Part shown: one piece after another, positions 27,696-36,637 of the stretch | Layout: every line of letters begins with the position of its first letter | How positions within the stretch are numbered: the stretch's first letter is position 1 | Assembly: GCA_000828075.3 (NCBI GenBank) | Contig: JXCB02000002.1 | Coordinates: 893,256 to 957,255 of the forward strand | Length of the DNA stretch: 64,000 nucleotides | Direction of reading: 5' to 3' | DNA from: Tolypothrix campylonemoides VB511288 | Lineage (GTDB): Bacteria; Cyanobacteriota; Cyanobacteriia; Cyanobacteriales; Nostocaceae | Made by a program: the position numbers and the translations under genes | Notes under the pieces: model-generated | What the model was told of the DNA's origin: nothing | Database searches by the model: none | The model's input: only the letters and a program-made list of their open reading frames with translations

Positions 27696-29612
27696 ATGAT
27701 GATACACAATTTAATAGACCGAGTAGGTGATTGGAATCCTCAATTGTTACGAGAACTGAAAGGACGCATCAAAGGTTTGAACGTAGCAATTGCAGTTGTC
27801 TTATCACTACTTGGTCAACTGGTACTATTCTTTTATCAATTGCGAGAGTTACCCGGTGAAACACATTTACTAGTCGGCAAGTACTGTCGTCAGCGTCCAT
27901 TTTACGAACAGCAACAAAGACAGTTGTATCAACTATCTAATGACCTTCATAGACAATTAGATGGTTATAGAAATACTCAACCAATCAACTCTAATAGAAT
28001 ACAAGAGCTTCAAGCACAAATCGCGCAAGTAAAGACAAAAAATTCTGAGTTTGAGAGTTATTTATCCAATAATTTCTGCCCTACAGACCAACTTGATATG
28101 CAAATGTGGTGGCGGGAACATTGGGAATACATATTCCTCTCGCTGAGTGTGATTTTTATTTTCACGCTGTTAGTTGCTGGCACATACTTGCTGATTAATA
28201 ACTTAGCAACGGAAGAACGGCGCGGTACACTCAATTTTATTCGCCTCACTCCCCAATCAGAAACGAGTATTTTGACTGGTAAAATGCTGGGTGTTCCCAT
28301 CTTAATTTACCTGGTCATCTTCACAGCAATACCCTTACATTTCATTGCTGGACGTGCTGCTAATATTGCCACAAGTTACATATTAAGCTTCTGGACTGTT
28401 CTGGTTGCTGGCTGCATTTTCTTCTACAGCGCTGCACTGCTTTTTGGTTTATGTTGTCGTGGGTTTAGTGGTTTTCAACCTTGGTTGGGTAGTGGTGCTG
28501 TTCTATTATTTTTGATAGTGACGATGCAAATAGTGTGGGCTAGTTCAAACTTAAACCATTCTACTGCTTGGTTCACCCTGCTAAGTCCATTTGATATGAC
28601 GGAGTATCTGTTTCCAAACCTGTTTTTCAAGCGATATAACTTTGAACTCATCAAAAAAGTGCAGTTTTTTTATATGCCGATAGGAAGAAATCTTGTCGGT
28701 TTGATTGGTTTACACTTGTTAAATTATGGCTTGTGGACTTACTGGATTTGGCAAGCACTAAAGCGTTGTTTCCGTAACCCAAACGCTACCATCCTCAGCA
28801 AGGGTCAAAGTTATTTCTTGGTTGCTTGTTCGCAAGTCGTTTTTTGGGGATTTACTCTACAATACACAGAAAACTACTGTCCCCCTACCTCTCCATATAA
28901 CTTGAGTTCTTGTATTCATGATGTAAATGAGCAAATACAACAGAATTTTATTTGGTTAGTCTTGTTGAACTTAGTGCTGTTGTTTGGTTTAATTGCAATT
29001 TTGTCGCCTCACCGTCAAACAGTACAAGATTGGGCAAGGTATCGACATCATAATCTTACTGGTCATCAAAGTGTTTGGAAAAATTCTTTGTTGCTGGATT
29101 TGATTTTAGGTGAAAAAAGCCCTCCATTAGTAGCAATGGTGATTCATCTTGTGATGGTGACGACTCCATTAGTCATTTGGATTTTACTAGCACCTGTTTT
29201 GAATGTTCATCATACCACAAACCTAAATTGGCTAATTAACCATGTTGGTAGGTTAAATGCCATTTTGGGTGTGGCTTTGTTTATCACTTTAATAATGATT
29301 TACGCTACGCTTGCACAGAGGATGCTGTTGATGAAAACGACTAAGCGTTCTTTCTGGGCAATTGGCAGTATTGGTGCAGCCATTTTCTTGCCACCACTAA
29401 TTTTAGGAATGCTTCATGTTAAACCTTCCAAATACCCTGTTGTGTGGCTGTTTTCGACATTTCCTTGGGCAAGTTTGGAGTACGCTTCGACGCCAATAAT
29501 TTTTATGGCTTTCTTGGCAGAGTTCAGTGTTTTGGTATTGTTAAACTTCCACTTGAGAAAGCAGATAAGACTTGCAGGAGAGTCAGCGACAAAAGCACTA
29601 ATGAGTCAATAG
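27696..29612 (+). CDS. ABC-2 type membrane protein, copy 2
   Basis: A 638-residue tandem duplicate of the preceding protein (DWNPQLLRELKGR near the start; same NNLATEERRGTLNFIRLTPQ core). The start ATG 27696 (or 27699) follows AAGGAG at 7 bases, a good ribosome-binding site. The paralogues diverge most in the first loop and the last third. Likely forms a heteromeric permease with copy 1 and the ATPase. Confidence 0.8.
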   Translation: MMIHNLIDRVGDWNPQLLRELKGRIKGLNVAIAVVLSLLGQLVLFFYQLRELPGETHLLVGKYCRQRPFYEQQQRQLYQLSNDLHRQLDGYRNTQPINSNRIQELQAQIAQVKTKNSEFESYLSNNFCPTDQLDMQMWWREHWEYIFLSLSVIFIFTLLVAGTYLLINNLATEERRGTLNFIRLTPQSETSILTGKMLGVPILIYLVIFTAIPLHFIAGRAANIATSYILSFWTVLVAGCIFFYSAALLFGLCCRGFSGFQPWLGSGAVLLFLIVTMQIVWASSNLNHSTAWFTLLSPFDMTEYLFPNLFFKRYNFELIKKVQFFYMPIGRNLVGLIGLHLLNYGLWTYWIWQALKRCFRNPNATILSKGQSYFLVACSQVVFWGFTLQYTENYCPPTSPYNLSSCIHDVNEQIQQNFIWLVLLNLVLLFGLIAILSPHRQTVQDWARYRHHNLTGHQSVWKNSLLLDLILGEKSPPLVAMVIHLVMVTTPLVIWILLAPVLNVHHTTNLNWLINHVGRLNAILGVALFITLIMIYATLAQRMLLMKTTKRSFWAIGSIGAAIFLPPLILGMLHVKPSKYPVVWLFSTFPWASLEYASTPIIFMAFLAEFSVLVLLNFHLRKQIRLAGESATKALMSQ

Positions 29613-29624
29613 TCAATAGTTATA

Positions 29625-29785
29625 GCAGGGGACTAGGGACTAGGGACTAGGGACTGGGGACTGGGGACTGGGTCAAAAGTCTTTTTGTGTCTAGGTTTTA
29701 TCATCTGTTGATGTCCTAACCACCTTGGCTGTTGCTATATTACACTAATGACCAATGACCAATGACTAATGACTAATGACTAATG
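29625..29785. repeat. STRR arrays GGGACTA/GGGACTG and AATGACT
   Basis: About six GGGACTA/GGGACTG heptamers at 29627-29671, then about six AATGACC/AATGACT heptamers at 29747-29785, ending at the stop of the next gene. Confidence 0.85.
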
Positions 29786-29786
29786 A

Positions 29787-30668
29787 CTATTTCATTGCCT
29801 TCTTGACTAATTCTGGAATTTGAGAAGGACGTTCGGCGACTGGGACTTCTGCTTCAGAAAAAGCGGCTAATTTACTTTTTGCTGTGCCAAAATTAGGGTC
29901 GCGTCCGATGACAGCCGCTAAAGTTCCAGTTTGACGCCAATGTTTAACGGGTGGTGCTTGTGTTCCTGCAATATAAGCAACGACTGGTTTATCAATTGCT
30001 TCCGCAATATATCGCGCTGCGACTTCTTCACGACCACCACCTGGTTGACCAACTAAAACAATTGCTTTTGTGGCTTCATCTTCATCTAATATTTGTAGCC
30101 ATTGTAGAAAAGACGAACCAACGATCGCATCACTACCAATGCTGACACTAATCGACTGTCCTAAGCCAGCATTGGTTAATTCTCTAGCAATTTCGTAGGT
30201 GAGAGTGGTGCTGCGACTGAGGATACCCACCGAACCAGGCGTGTAAAATTCACTCGGTTGAGTACCCAAGAGAATTTTCCCTGGTACGATGATCCCAGGA
30301 CTATTTGGTCCTACTATCAAGGTTTCGGTTGCTTCGGTTTCGCGAAGTAATTCCACCATATCCAAGGGTGGCACGCCAGGGGAGATAATGATGATTTGGC
30401 GGATATTAGATGCGATCGCTTCTAGTGCTGCATCTAGGACTTGGTAGGGATGTACGCAGATGATTGTCGTATCAATAACTCCAAATTGCCCCACGACTTC
30501 CTCTACCAAGTCGAATACTGGCAAACCGTATCTTTGCTGTCCACCACATCCAGGATTGATCCCAGCTACCAAATTCGTGCCATGAGCTTTCATTTGAGCA
30601 ACATGAGTTGCTGTGATATATTCACAAAAGCCTTGGAGTAACACTTTGCTGTCTGGTGTTAAATTCAT
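29787..30668 (-). CDS. sucD: Succinyl-CoA synthetase alpha-like protein (active His replaced)
   Basis: A 293-residue CoA-binding/ligase-CoA protein aligned end to end with SucD: MNLTPDSKVLLQGF, ATHVAQMKAHGTNLVAGINP, VGPNSPGIIVPGK, VGILSRSTTLTYEI, and VGQPGGGREE. In canonical SucD the phosphohistidine lies in RMGHAGAI; here the same position is KHWRQTGTLAAVI with Gln246 in place of His. A His lies three residues earlier. The partner beta-like gene is upstream on the same strand with 243 bases between them. Enzyme or regulator status is unclear. Confidence 0.8.
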   Translation of the reverse strand: MNLTPDSKVLLQGFCEYITATHVAQMKAHGTNLVAGINPGCGGQQRYGLPVFDLVEEVVGQFGVIDTTIICVHPYQVLDAALEAIASNIRQIIIISPGVPPLDMVELLRETEATETLIVGPNSPGIIVPGKILLGTQPSEFYTPGSVGILSRSTTLTYEIARELTNAGLGQSISVSIGSDAIVGSSFLQWLQILDEDEATKAIVLVGQPGGGREEVAARYIAEAIDKPVVAYIAGTQAPPVKHWRQTGTLAAVIGRDPNFGTAKSKLAAFSEAEVPVAERPSQIPELVKKAMK

Positions 30669-30911
30669 AAGTTGAGAAGAACACAGAACACAGAACGTAG
30701 AACTCAGAATGATTTGATACTAAATACTGAAGGATTTAGGATTAAAGAACTTTTCTTTTCCCCATGTAGGACGAAGTCGGTGTGGAACGCGAGTGCTTGT
30801 TTACTACTGAGAAGACAGTAAATCCACTTGTTTTAAAACCCTACTCATCACTCAATCGTACAAAACTCTCCAGCTGTGTTCTGACTCCTGAGTTGGTAAG
30901 TTAGTTCTTGG

Positions 30912-32147
30912 TCAAAACCTTCTGTATGCTGTTGACTTAGCAAGACGGGCTGCTTCTGCTACCGCTTCATCCAAATTTTCTACCACCACTATAGATCCAT
31001 CTGTTGGGGTTTTCAGTGTTGCTATGTATTTTCTTGCTGTCTCAAACTCAGAACCGGCAAGACGGACTACTAAGCGCGGAAAATGGCTTTCTCGACGGTT
31101 TTTAGTGCCATTAGACCTTGCCATATACGGTTTGACTTCGCTTGTGTTATTCTCCACAAAGTTGGCAATGACTTCAGAGACTTCACCAGCTTGAGAAATA
31201 CTACCCAGCAAATTAATGAGTATCACTTGAATGGTTTTGTCAGTACTCAAGTTTCTTAAAGCTTTTTCCAAGCGACTCCTGAAGGTGGTTGGTGAAGTTT
31301 CGGTAACAGACGCATGACGCAAATTCAGACAAACACCAGGTTTCCCACCATTGTTAACCACTAAGTCTAAAGTTGCCATTACCGAACCAGCACCATTACC
31401 TAAAATGGCAATTTTCCCGTGCATTTCTACGACATCCCAGTCGCCCAAATTTCTGACTGCATCGCTACTGATATAAGTTTTTACCATTTTTGTTGCCATT
31501 TCAGCCATATCTGGATGACGCCCAATTGCCCGTTCGTTGACGCTGATGTTACCATTGAGCGCCATAAGTTGACCAGAGGAACTCACACCCAAGGGATTAA
31601 TTTCCACTAAGTCTAGGTCTTTTTCTACAAATAACTGGTACATCTTTTCAACAACAGTGCTGACAGACTGTATCAATTCACCCTGCAAGCCCATTTTCAA
31701 CGCTAGTCGTCGAGCATAAAATGGGGAAAATTCTTGTTGAACGACGACGTGCTGCATTTTCTCGCTGGCTGATTCCCAATCAATATCATCTGCTTCTGTG
31801 CAACCCAAAAGTACAGGTCGGCAGACTGCTGTATCTAAAACGACCGCAAGATAAAATTCTTGTTCCGTGTCATACTTAGCTTCTGCCAGTAACACTTGTG
31901 GCAATTCCCCTAAAATAGGCAAATGAAAGATATTCTGTGCAGCGGCGATCGCATCGATAGTCGTTTCTACAAACCTGACTCCACCTGCTTTTGCTCTTTC
32001 ACCCGCACGCACCTGAGATTTCAGAACAATCGGGTAGCTAATTTTTAAACGTTTTAAATCCGTGGGATGGTCAATTCGTTGCGAAGGCAATACAGGGATG
32101 CCTTTTTTTGCCAACCATTCCTTAACTTGGTACTCTAATAAATCCAT
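30912..32147 (-). CDS. sucC: Succinyl-CoA synthetase beta-like protein
   Basis: A 411-residue ATP-grasp/ligase-CoA protein starting MDLLEYQVKEWLAKKGIPVL at 32147, chosen because AAGGTG lies about 8 bases before it and it is the normal family start; upstream codons are spurious. EINPLGV and RAIGRHPDM match SucC, but the Mg2+-binding LDAK/LDGK segment is LNGN (Asn198). The C-terminal half has GNGAGSVMATLDLVVNNGGKP. With the SucD-like gene it would form an alpha-beta pair. Both share loss of catalytic residues. Confidence 0.8.
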   Translation of the reverse strand: MDLLEYQVKEWLAKKGIPVLPSQRIDHPTDLKRLKISYPIVLKSQVRAGERAKAGGVRFVETTIDAIAAAQNIFHLPILGELPQVLLAEAKYDTEQEFYLAVVLDTAVCRPVLLGCTEADDIDWESASEKMQHVVVQQEFSPFYARRLALKMGLQGELIQSVSTVVEKMYQLFVEKDLDLVEINPLGVSSSGQLMALNGNISVNERAIGRHPDMAEMATKMVKTYISSDAVRNLGDWDVVEMHGKIAILGNGAGSVMATLDLVVNNGGKPGVCLNLRHASVTETSPTTFRSRLEKALRNLSTDKTIQVILINLLGSISQAGEVSEVIANFVENNTSEVKPYMARSNGTKNRRESHFPRLVVRLAGSEFETARKYIATLKTPTDGSIVVVENLDEAVAEAARLAKSTAYRRF

Positions 32148-32831
32148 TGACACACACCTTTTTTGCCAAATTATCATTCTTTGCTGCGGTGCTGTCCAAA
32201 ACATTGACGCTGCACCCTAGTTGCAGGATAAAGCTTTTTTTGGCTATAAATACTTATTTACCCTGATAAATTTTAACTCATTCAGTTTCTAAGGGAAATT
32301 TATTTTTTCTCAAAACACTTGCTGTTTCCAAGTAAACAAGACGCAATTCATTGCATCAGTAAATTTGCTAGTATTGCGCTTTTCAACCATCTTTGTCAAT
32401 AAACCTTGATAAAACCCTACATCAAAGATACCCTCATTATTAGATAATTTGGCTTTTTTAAAATTGTGAGTTAAGCCATTTAAATTTTTACATGACAAGT
32501 TTTCTAGAAACTAAAGTTTAATTATGACACAGACATAAAGCTATTTTAGCTCACCCAAAGAATGAAATTTGAGGTATAACCTCTGAACTAAAAGATGAAG
32601 TATTTCATTTTTTATCCTTTGTCTTTTAGACTTTCTTTTATTCAATATTGAACAGTATTTCTATCAGATTGATTCATTGCTTGACGGAATCATTCATAAT
32701 TCGTTATCCATGTTTGTTACTTGTACCATTTTTTATAGTTATGATAGATTGGAGATAAGATAATCGTTGTTTCAAACTAAAAAGCGCATTTACGCTGTGG
32801 TAGTAATTATTAATTATGAATGAATAATTAA
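32148..32831. other. Non-coding stretch
   Basis: 684 AT-rich bases. A 62-codon minus-strand frame at 32310-32498 has no recognisable features and is not called. The sucC promoter should lie in the first part. No repeat, RNA or terminator recognised. Confidence 0.5.
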
Positions 32832-33608
32832 TCATCTTACCAATTGGGCAGCGGAGTTAAAAAATTGACGACTTATTGCCCGAGTGACTAACAGTGTTGT
32901 CAGCAAATTGGCAAAAGCAATCATGAACATAATCAAAATTTGGTAAGATGCAGCTTCGCGAGCATTAACGCCACTGAGCAACTGACCAGTGATAATTCCT
33001 GGTAGCGTTACCATACCTATAACCATCATTTGATTTAGAGTAGGAATCAATCCAGCCCGAACAGCATCTTTACGGTACTGTACAATTGCTTGTTGGGGAG
33101 TTGCCCCTAAGCTTAAGTGGGTTTCTATTTCCAAGTGACTAGCATTAATGGTGCTGACAAGACGTTCTCCGGCAAGCGCAGCAGCATTCATTGCATTACC
33201 TAACACTATTCCTGCTAGAGGAATCACATACTGCGGCTCAAACCACCGATCTGGTTGAATGATCAAAAAATTGGTATAAATCATTGTCAAGGTTGTACTG
33301 ACGAAAATTGACCCCCACACTAAAGGCAACATCTGCGGTATTTTTTGAGTAATGCGATTTCGTGCGACAATTGCCGAAATTGTCAGCATGACCGATAAAA
33401 TCGCCAAAACTGCCCATGGATTATCTAAAGCAAAGATGAACTCTAAAACATACCCCAATACAGCAAGTTGTAGGATGGTTCTCCCTGTTGCGATCGCTAA
33501 ATTTAGTTCCAGCCCTATTCTTTCGGTCGCGGATAAAGCTATGGCTGCGCCCATCAATCCAACAGCACAAGCCAAATCGACAAAATCTAGCTTGATTAAC
33601 TCCTGCAT
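32832..33608 (-). CDS. fetB: ABC transporter permease of the FetB (UPF0014) family
   Basis: A 258-residue protein with about seven hydrophobic segments; GRTILQLAVLGYVLEFIF is the family's second segment and SLGATPQQAIVQYRKDAVRAG is the conserved cytoplasmic loop, followed by LNQMMVIGMVTLPGIITGQLLSG. Family members (FetB) work with the ATPase FetA in iron export or metal homeostasis. No FetA gene is adjacent. ATG 33608 with AGAGGTAG 9 bases upstream. Confidence 0.8.
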   Translation of the reverse strand: MQELIKLDFVDLACAVGLMGAAIALSATERIGLELNLAIATGRTILQLAVLGYVLEFIFALDNPWAVLAILSVMLTISAIVARNRITQKIPQMLPLVWGSIFVSTTLTMIYTNFLIIQPDRWFEPQYVIPLAGIVLGNAMNAAALAGERLVSTINASHLEIETHLSLGATPQQAIVQYRKDAVRAGLIPTLNQMMVIGMVTLPGIITGQLLSGVNAREAASYQILIMFMIAFANLLTTLLVTRAISRQFFNSAAQLVR

Positions 33609-33915
33609 AGGTTTTCTACCTCTGGTGTATATGGGCTACAAGGTATAGGTTACAGGGTTCTATGTTACAGATTTTTCCCTGTCCCCTGTTCGCTTTAAAA
33701 GGACTCATTGGGAACTTTAATTAAAGGTATTAGTTCTTGGTGGATATCCATCTCCTTTCACCCTAGCAAATTGTAGCCTTTTTGATAAAAAACCTAGGTA
33801 AAAACCCTTGAATGGCGTGATTTTGGGGAAAAAGACTTTCACGCTTGTTTTTGATTCAAAACTCAATAAGCGCAAATCTAACGTCGGTATCTATTTTTAA
33901 CTTAAGATAAATCTC
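33609..33915. other. Non-coding stretch between divergent genes
   Basis: 307 bases containing the promoters of fetB (minus) and the aminotransferase (plus). No repeat or operator recognised. Confidence 0.5.
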
Positions 33916-35043
33916 ATGATTCAAAGTGTAAAACATTCCATACCAGCCTTTGACATCAAGCAACAATACAGCATTATTGAAGCAGAAGTCAGCGCAGCCG
34001 TTTTGGAGGTTCTATCTTCTGGTCGTTATATCGGCGGTCCAATAGTAGCAAACTTTGAACAACAGTTTGCCGACTATACTGGTGTGAGTGAATGTGTAGG
34101 CTGTAACTCTGGTACCGATGCTCTTTTCTTAGCACTGAGAGCTTTAAATATTGGTGCAGGCGATGAAGTGATTACCACACCATTTACTTTTATCGCTACT
34201 GCTGAGGTTATCAGTGCAGTGGGTGCTAAGCCTGTATTTGTTGATATCGACGCCACTACGTTTAATCTAAATGTAGAGCAAGTTGCAGCCGCAATTACAC
34301 CGAAAACGAAAGCAATTATTCCAGTTCACCTATTTGGTCAACCTGTAGATCTGACTGAATTGATGGATGTAGCAGAAGCACATAATTTACTAGTGGTAGA
34401 AGATTGCGCTCAGTCCACAGGGGCAAGCTGGGCAGGGCAAAAGGTAGGAAGCATTGGACACATCGGTTGCTTCAGTTTTTACCCTACCAAAAATCTTGGT
34501 GCTTACGGTGACGGCGGGGCAATAACGACGAATGACCCCGAAATTGCGGCAAAGCTACGAGTACTAAAGGAGCATGGACAGAAAAATAGATACTATTACG
34601 AGGAAATTGGTGTCAACAGCCGTTTGGATGCCATCCAAGCCACTATTTTGCAAATAAAGCTGCGTTATCTAGATATTTGGAATAATCAGCGGCGAAAAGT
34701 TGCATCTCGTTATCACTACTTTCTCAATCAAGTTCCGGGTATCATTACACCCCAAGAATTAGCTGGGGGTATGGGAGTGTGGAATCAATACACCATTCGT
34801 GTACTGGGCAATAAAAGGGACTTGATTCGCAGCCGATTGCAAGATCGGGGTGTAAACACAATGGTTTACTATCCCCACCCTTTACATTTGCAGCCAGTTT
34901 ATGAAAGTCTGGGGTACAAACAAGGGCAATTGCCAGTGGCAGAGCAAGCCTGTCAGGAAGTTTTGTCTTTGCCTATGTTCCCAGAATTGTCAGAACAACA
35001 GCAAGAACAGGTGATTTATAGCCTCAAAGATTGTTTGGCGTAG
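33916..35043 (+). CDS. DegT/DnrJ/EryC1/StrS aminotransferase
   Basis: A 375-residue PLP enzyme of the sugar aminotransferase family, which transaminates keto-sugar nucleotides for polysaccharide or secondary-metabolite synthesis. Seen: N-terminal FDIKQQYSIIEAEV, SGRYIGGP, GCNSGTDALFLAL, the PLP-phosphate segment TTPFTFIATAEV, VEDCAQSTGA (Asp to the pyridine N), and Schiff-base Lys in FSFYPTKNLGAYGDGGA. Normal length. No sugar-nucleotide neighbours are visible, so the pathway is unknown. Confidence 0.93.
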   Translation: MIQSVKHSIPAFDIKQQYSIIEAEVSAAVLEVLSSGRYIGGPIVANFEQQFADYTGVSECVGCNSGTDALFLALRALNIGAGDEVITTPFTFIATAEVISAVGAKPVFVDIDATTFNLNVEQVAAAITPKTKAIIPVHLFGQPVDLTELMDVAEAHNLLVVEDCAQSTGASWAGQKVGSIGHIGCFSFYPTKNLGAYGDGGAITTNDPEIAAKLRVLKEHGQKNRYYYEEIGVNSRLDAIQATILQIKLRYLDIWNNQRRKVASRYHYFLNQVPGIITPQELAGGMGVWNQYTIRVLGNKRDLIRSRLQDRGVNTMVYYPHPLHLQPVYESLGYKQGQLPVAEQACQEVLSLPMFPELSEQQQEQVIYSLKDCLA

Positions 35044-35192
35044 AGGGAGAGAGGGAGGGAGGGAGTGAGGGAGGGAGGGAGTGAGGGAGAGAGGGAGTGA
35101 GGGAAAGAGGGAGTGAGAGTGAGGGAAAATTCTCCCTTCGCTCGTTCGCTCGTTCGCTCGTTCGCTCGTTCGCTCGTTCGCTCGTTCGCTCC
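35041..35192 (+). repeat. GAGGGAGT tract followed by TTCGCTCG octamers
   Basis: 35041-35127 holds GAGGGAGGGAGTGAGGGA-type units. 35136-35192 holds about seven copies of an 8-bp unit TTCGCTCG. The array starts at the stop codon of the aminotransferase gene and reaches to within 20 bases of ycf23's stop. Minus-strand reading frames through it are artefacts of the repeats. Confidence 0.85.
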
Positions 35193-35208
35193 TTCCTTCG
35201 CGTAACTT

Positions 35209-35958
35209 CTAGGCGATCGCACCAGAAGTGCTGACAGTTCCCAACGCTTCCACCAAACCACGTACAGCAGCTATCATGGCGACTTCGCTGTTGAGTTGGT
35301 TGATGGCAGAACCGACACCAACACCAGTCGCGCCAGCAGCAATAGCAAGGGATGCTGTGACGCTGGAAATACCAGAAGCACACAGCACTGGAACTGACAC
35401 CGCACGGGAAATTTCATAAGCTGCTGCCAAAGTGGGAGCAGCTTTTTCAATCAGTCCCAAAACTCCGGGGTGAGTTGGGTTGCTGCTTGTACCTCCTTCG
35501 GTTTGGATGATGTCTGCGCCAGCTTTCACCAGTTCCTCTGCTAACTGTACCTGTTGATCCAGTGTCAGAATATGGGGAACAGTCACAGAAAGGGTAATTT
35601 TAGGCAGGAGAGCGCGGGTTTGGTGAGTCAGGGCTAAAACTTCCTCAGCCTCAAATTTGCGTCCTTGAGCATAAAAACAATCGAAATTACCAATTTCAAT
35701 CAAATCTGCACCTGCTGCCACAGCTTGCACAAATTTCTCTGGTTCGACTGAGGATACACAAACTGGTAAATTTGTCAATTCTTTTGCCATTTGTACTAAG
35801 GTGGTATCAGCAGCGATATCAACAAAAGTCGCACCACCGTGATGGGCTGCTTTGACGGTTGCTGCTACGCGATCGCGATCAAAGTTATTCAAACCGCTGA
35901 TCACTTTAAGAGCGCACCGATTGGTAAATGCACTTTGGAGAGTAGGATGCATTGTCAT
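35209..35958 (-). CDS. ycf23: Ycf23-like (DUF561) protein
   Basis: A 249-residue TIM-barrel protein of the DUF561/Ycf23 family, conserved in cyanobacteria and algal plastids; function is not established. Seen: RCALKVISGLNNFDRDRVAA, GGATFVDIAADTTL, LPVCVSSVEPE, and glycine-rich phosphate-type loops VPVLCASGISSVTA and GATGVGVGSAI. A GCGATCGC (HIP1) site is at the 3' end. ATG 35958 or 35952 could be the start; neither has a clear ribosome-binding site. Confidence 0.88.
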   Translation of the reverse strand: MTMHPTLQSAFTNRCALKVISGLNNFDRDRVAATVKAAHHGGATFVDIAADTTLVQMAKELTNLPVCVSSVEPEKFVQAVAAGADLIEIGNFDCFYAQGRKFEAEEVLALTHQTRALLPKITLSVTVPHILTLDQQVQLAEELVKAGADIIQTEGGTSSNPTHPGVLGLIEKAAPTLAAAYEISRAVSVPVLCASGISSVTASLAIAAGATGVGVGSAINQLNSEVAMIAAVRGLVEALGTVSTSGAIA

Positions 35959-36018
35959 ATTTCGTCTTTTGAAGCTTGGAAAATTAGGTTTATTCTATCG
36001 TCTCCCCGTTACTGAAAG

Positions 36019-36120
36019 GATGAACACTACCCCCCTCATGACACGATATGTTAAAAAACAGCCTAAATATAAAGAAAAAATAATTCCTTATCATATCCCA
36101 AAATATAAAAAGTTTGATTA
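36019..36120 (+). CDS. Possible small basic protein (33 residues)
   Basis: ATG 36019 opens MNTTPLMTRYVKKQPKYKEK followed by IIPYHIPKYKKFD and TAG; a second ATG lies six codons in. It is rich in Lys and Tyr. GAAAGG touches the ATG, which is too close for an ideal ribosome-binding site. No similarity is recognised; listed as a candidate only. Confidence 0.25.
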
Positions 36121-36261
36121 GGGCTGTTTCATTCTTAAGTGTCACTGGAAGGATAACTTGGCAGTAAAGGACACTATATGCTTGTAACTCCTAAAGCTAG
36201 ACTGGGCAAGGGTTTAAAAAAGAGTACAGTTGTTCGCTGACGTTTTTATTAGGGTTAGAGA

Positions 36262-36382
36262 GCAATACGGTTGGTGATAAGACCAGAACCCTTATCAGGA
36301 AGACAATGTAGAGACGCTTTCATTCAACGCGTCTCTACAAATAAGCGAATCCCACTAAAAATCCTTAGGTGAACCGTATTGC
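36262..36382. mobile_element. MITE-like element with GCAATACGGTT ends
   Basis: GCAATACGGTT (36262-36272) and AACCGTATTGC (36372-36382) are perfect 11-bp inverted repeats bounding a non-coding unit. Inside, at 36307-36340, is a nested TGTAGAGACGC...GCGTCTCTACA hairpin. Single-ended copies of the decamer AACCGTATTG lie at 36641-36650 and 38146-38155. Confidence 0.7.
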
Positions 36383-36637
36383 ACGATCACGTATAATCCG
36401 TATGCAATAGTCAAAAGAACTACATTGAAACACAGCAAAGCGCAACCAGAGTCTGCTTAGGATTGTAGATTTTCATGCTTAAAGCTTGTTTCTTTTCAAC
36501 GAGCGTGCTGCTGGGTCGTTTCTTGCCAGTAAGCTGACTGATGAACGAAAGTTTATGCTAGGGTTTCTTGGCTCTGCTTGCCAGAAATATTATCTAGTTT
36601 GTTGAGACAAGCTGCGCAATGTCGGTTTTACGCTCAA

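Larger units (their letters stand above)
35959..36637. other. Non-coding stretch with inverted-repeat element
   Basis: 679 bases. Holds a possible 33-codon basic frame at 36019-36120, a 121-bp inverted-repeat element (36262-36382) with a nested hairpin, and the downstream edge of the HD gene. No complete known gene. Confidence 0.5.

Noticed and set aside
32310..32498. 62-codon minus-strand frame
   Set aside because: AT-rich intergenic, no motif, no supporting context.
35016..35383. Minus-strand frames encoding Glu/Arg/Ser repeats
   Set aside because: They are translations of the TTCGCTCG and GAGGGAGT arrays and overlap the end of ycf23.
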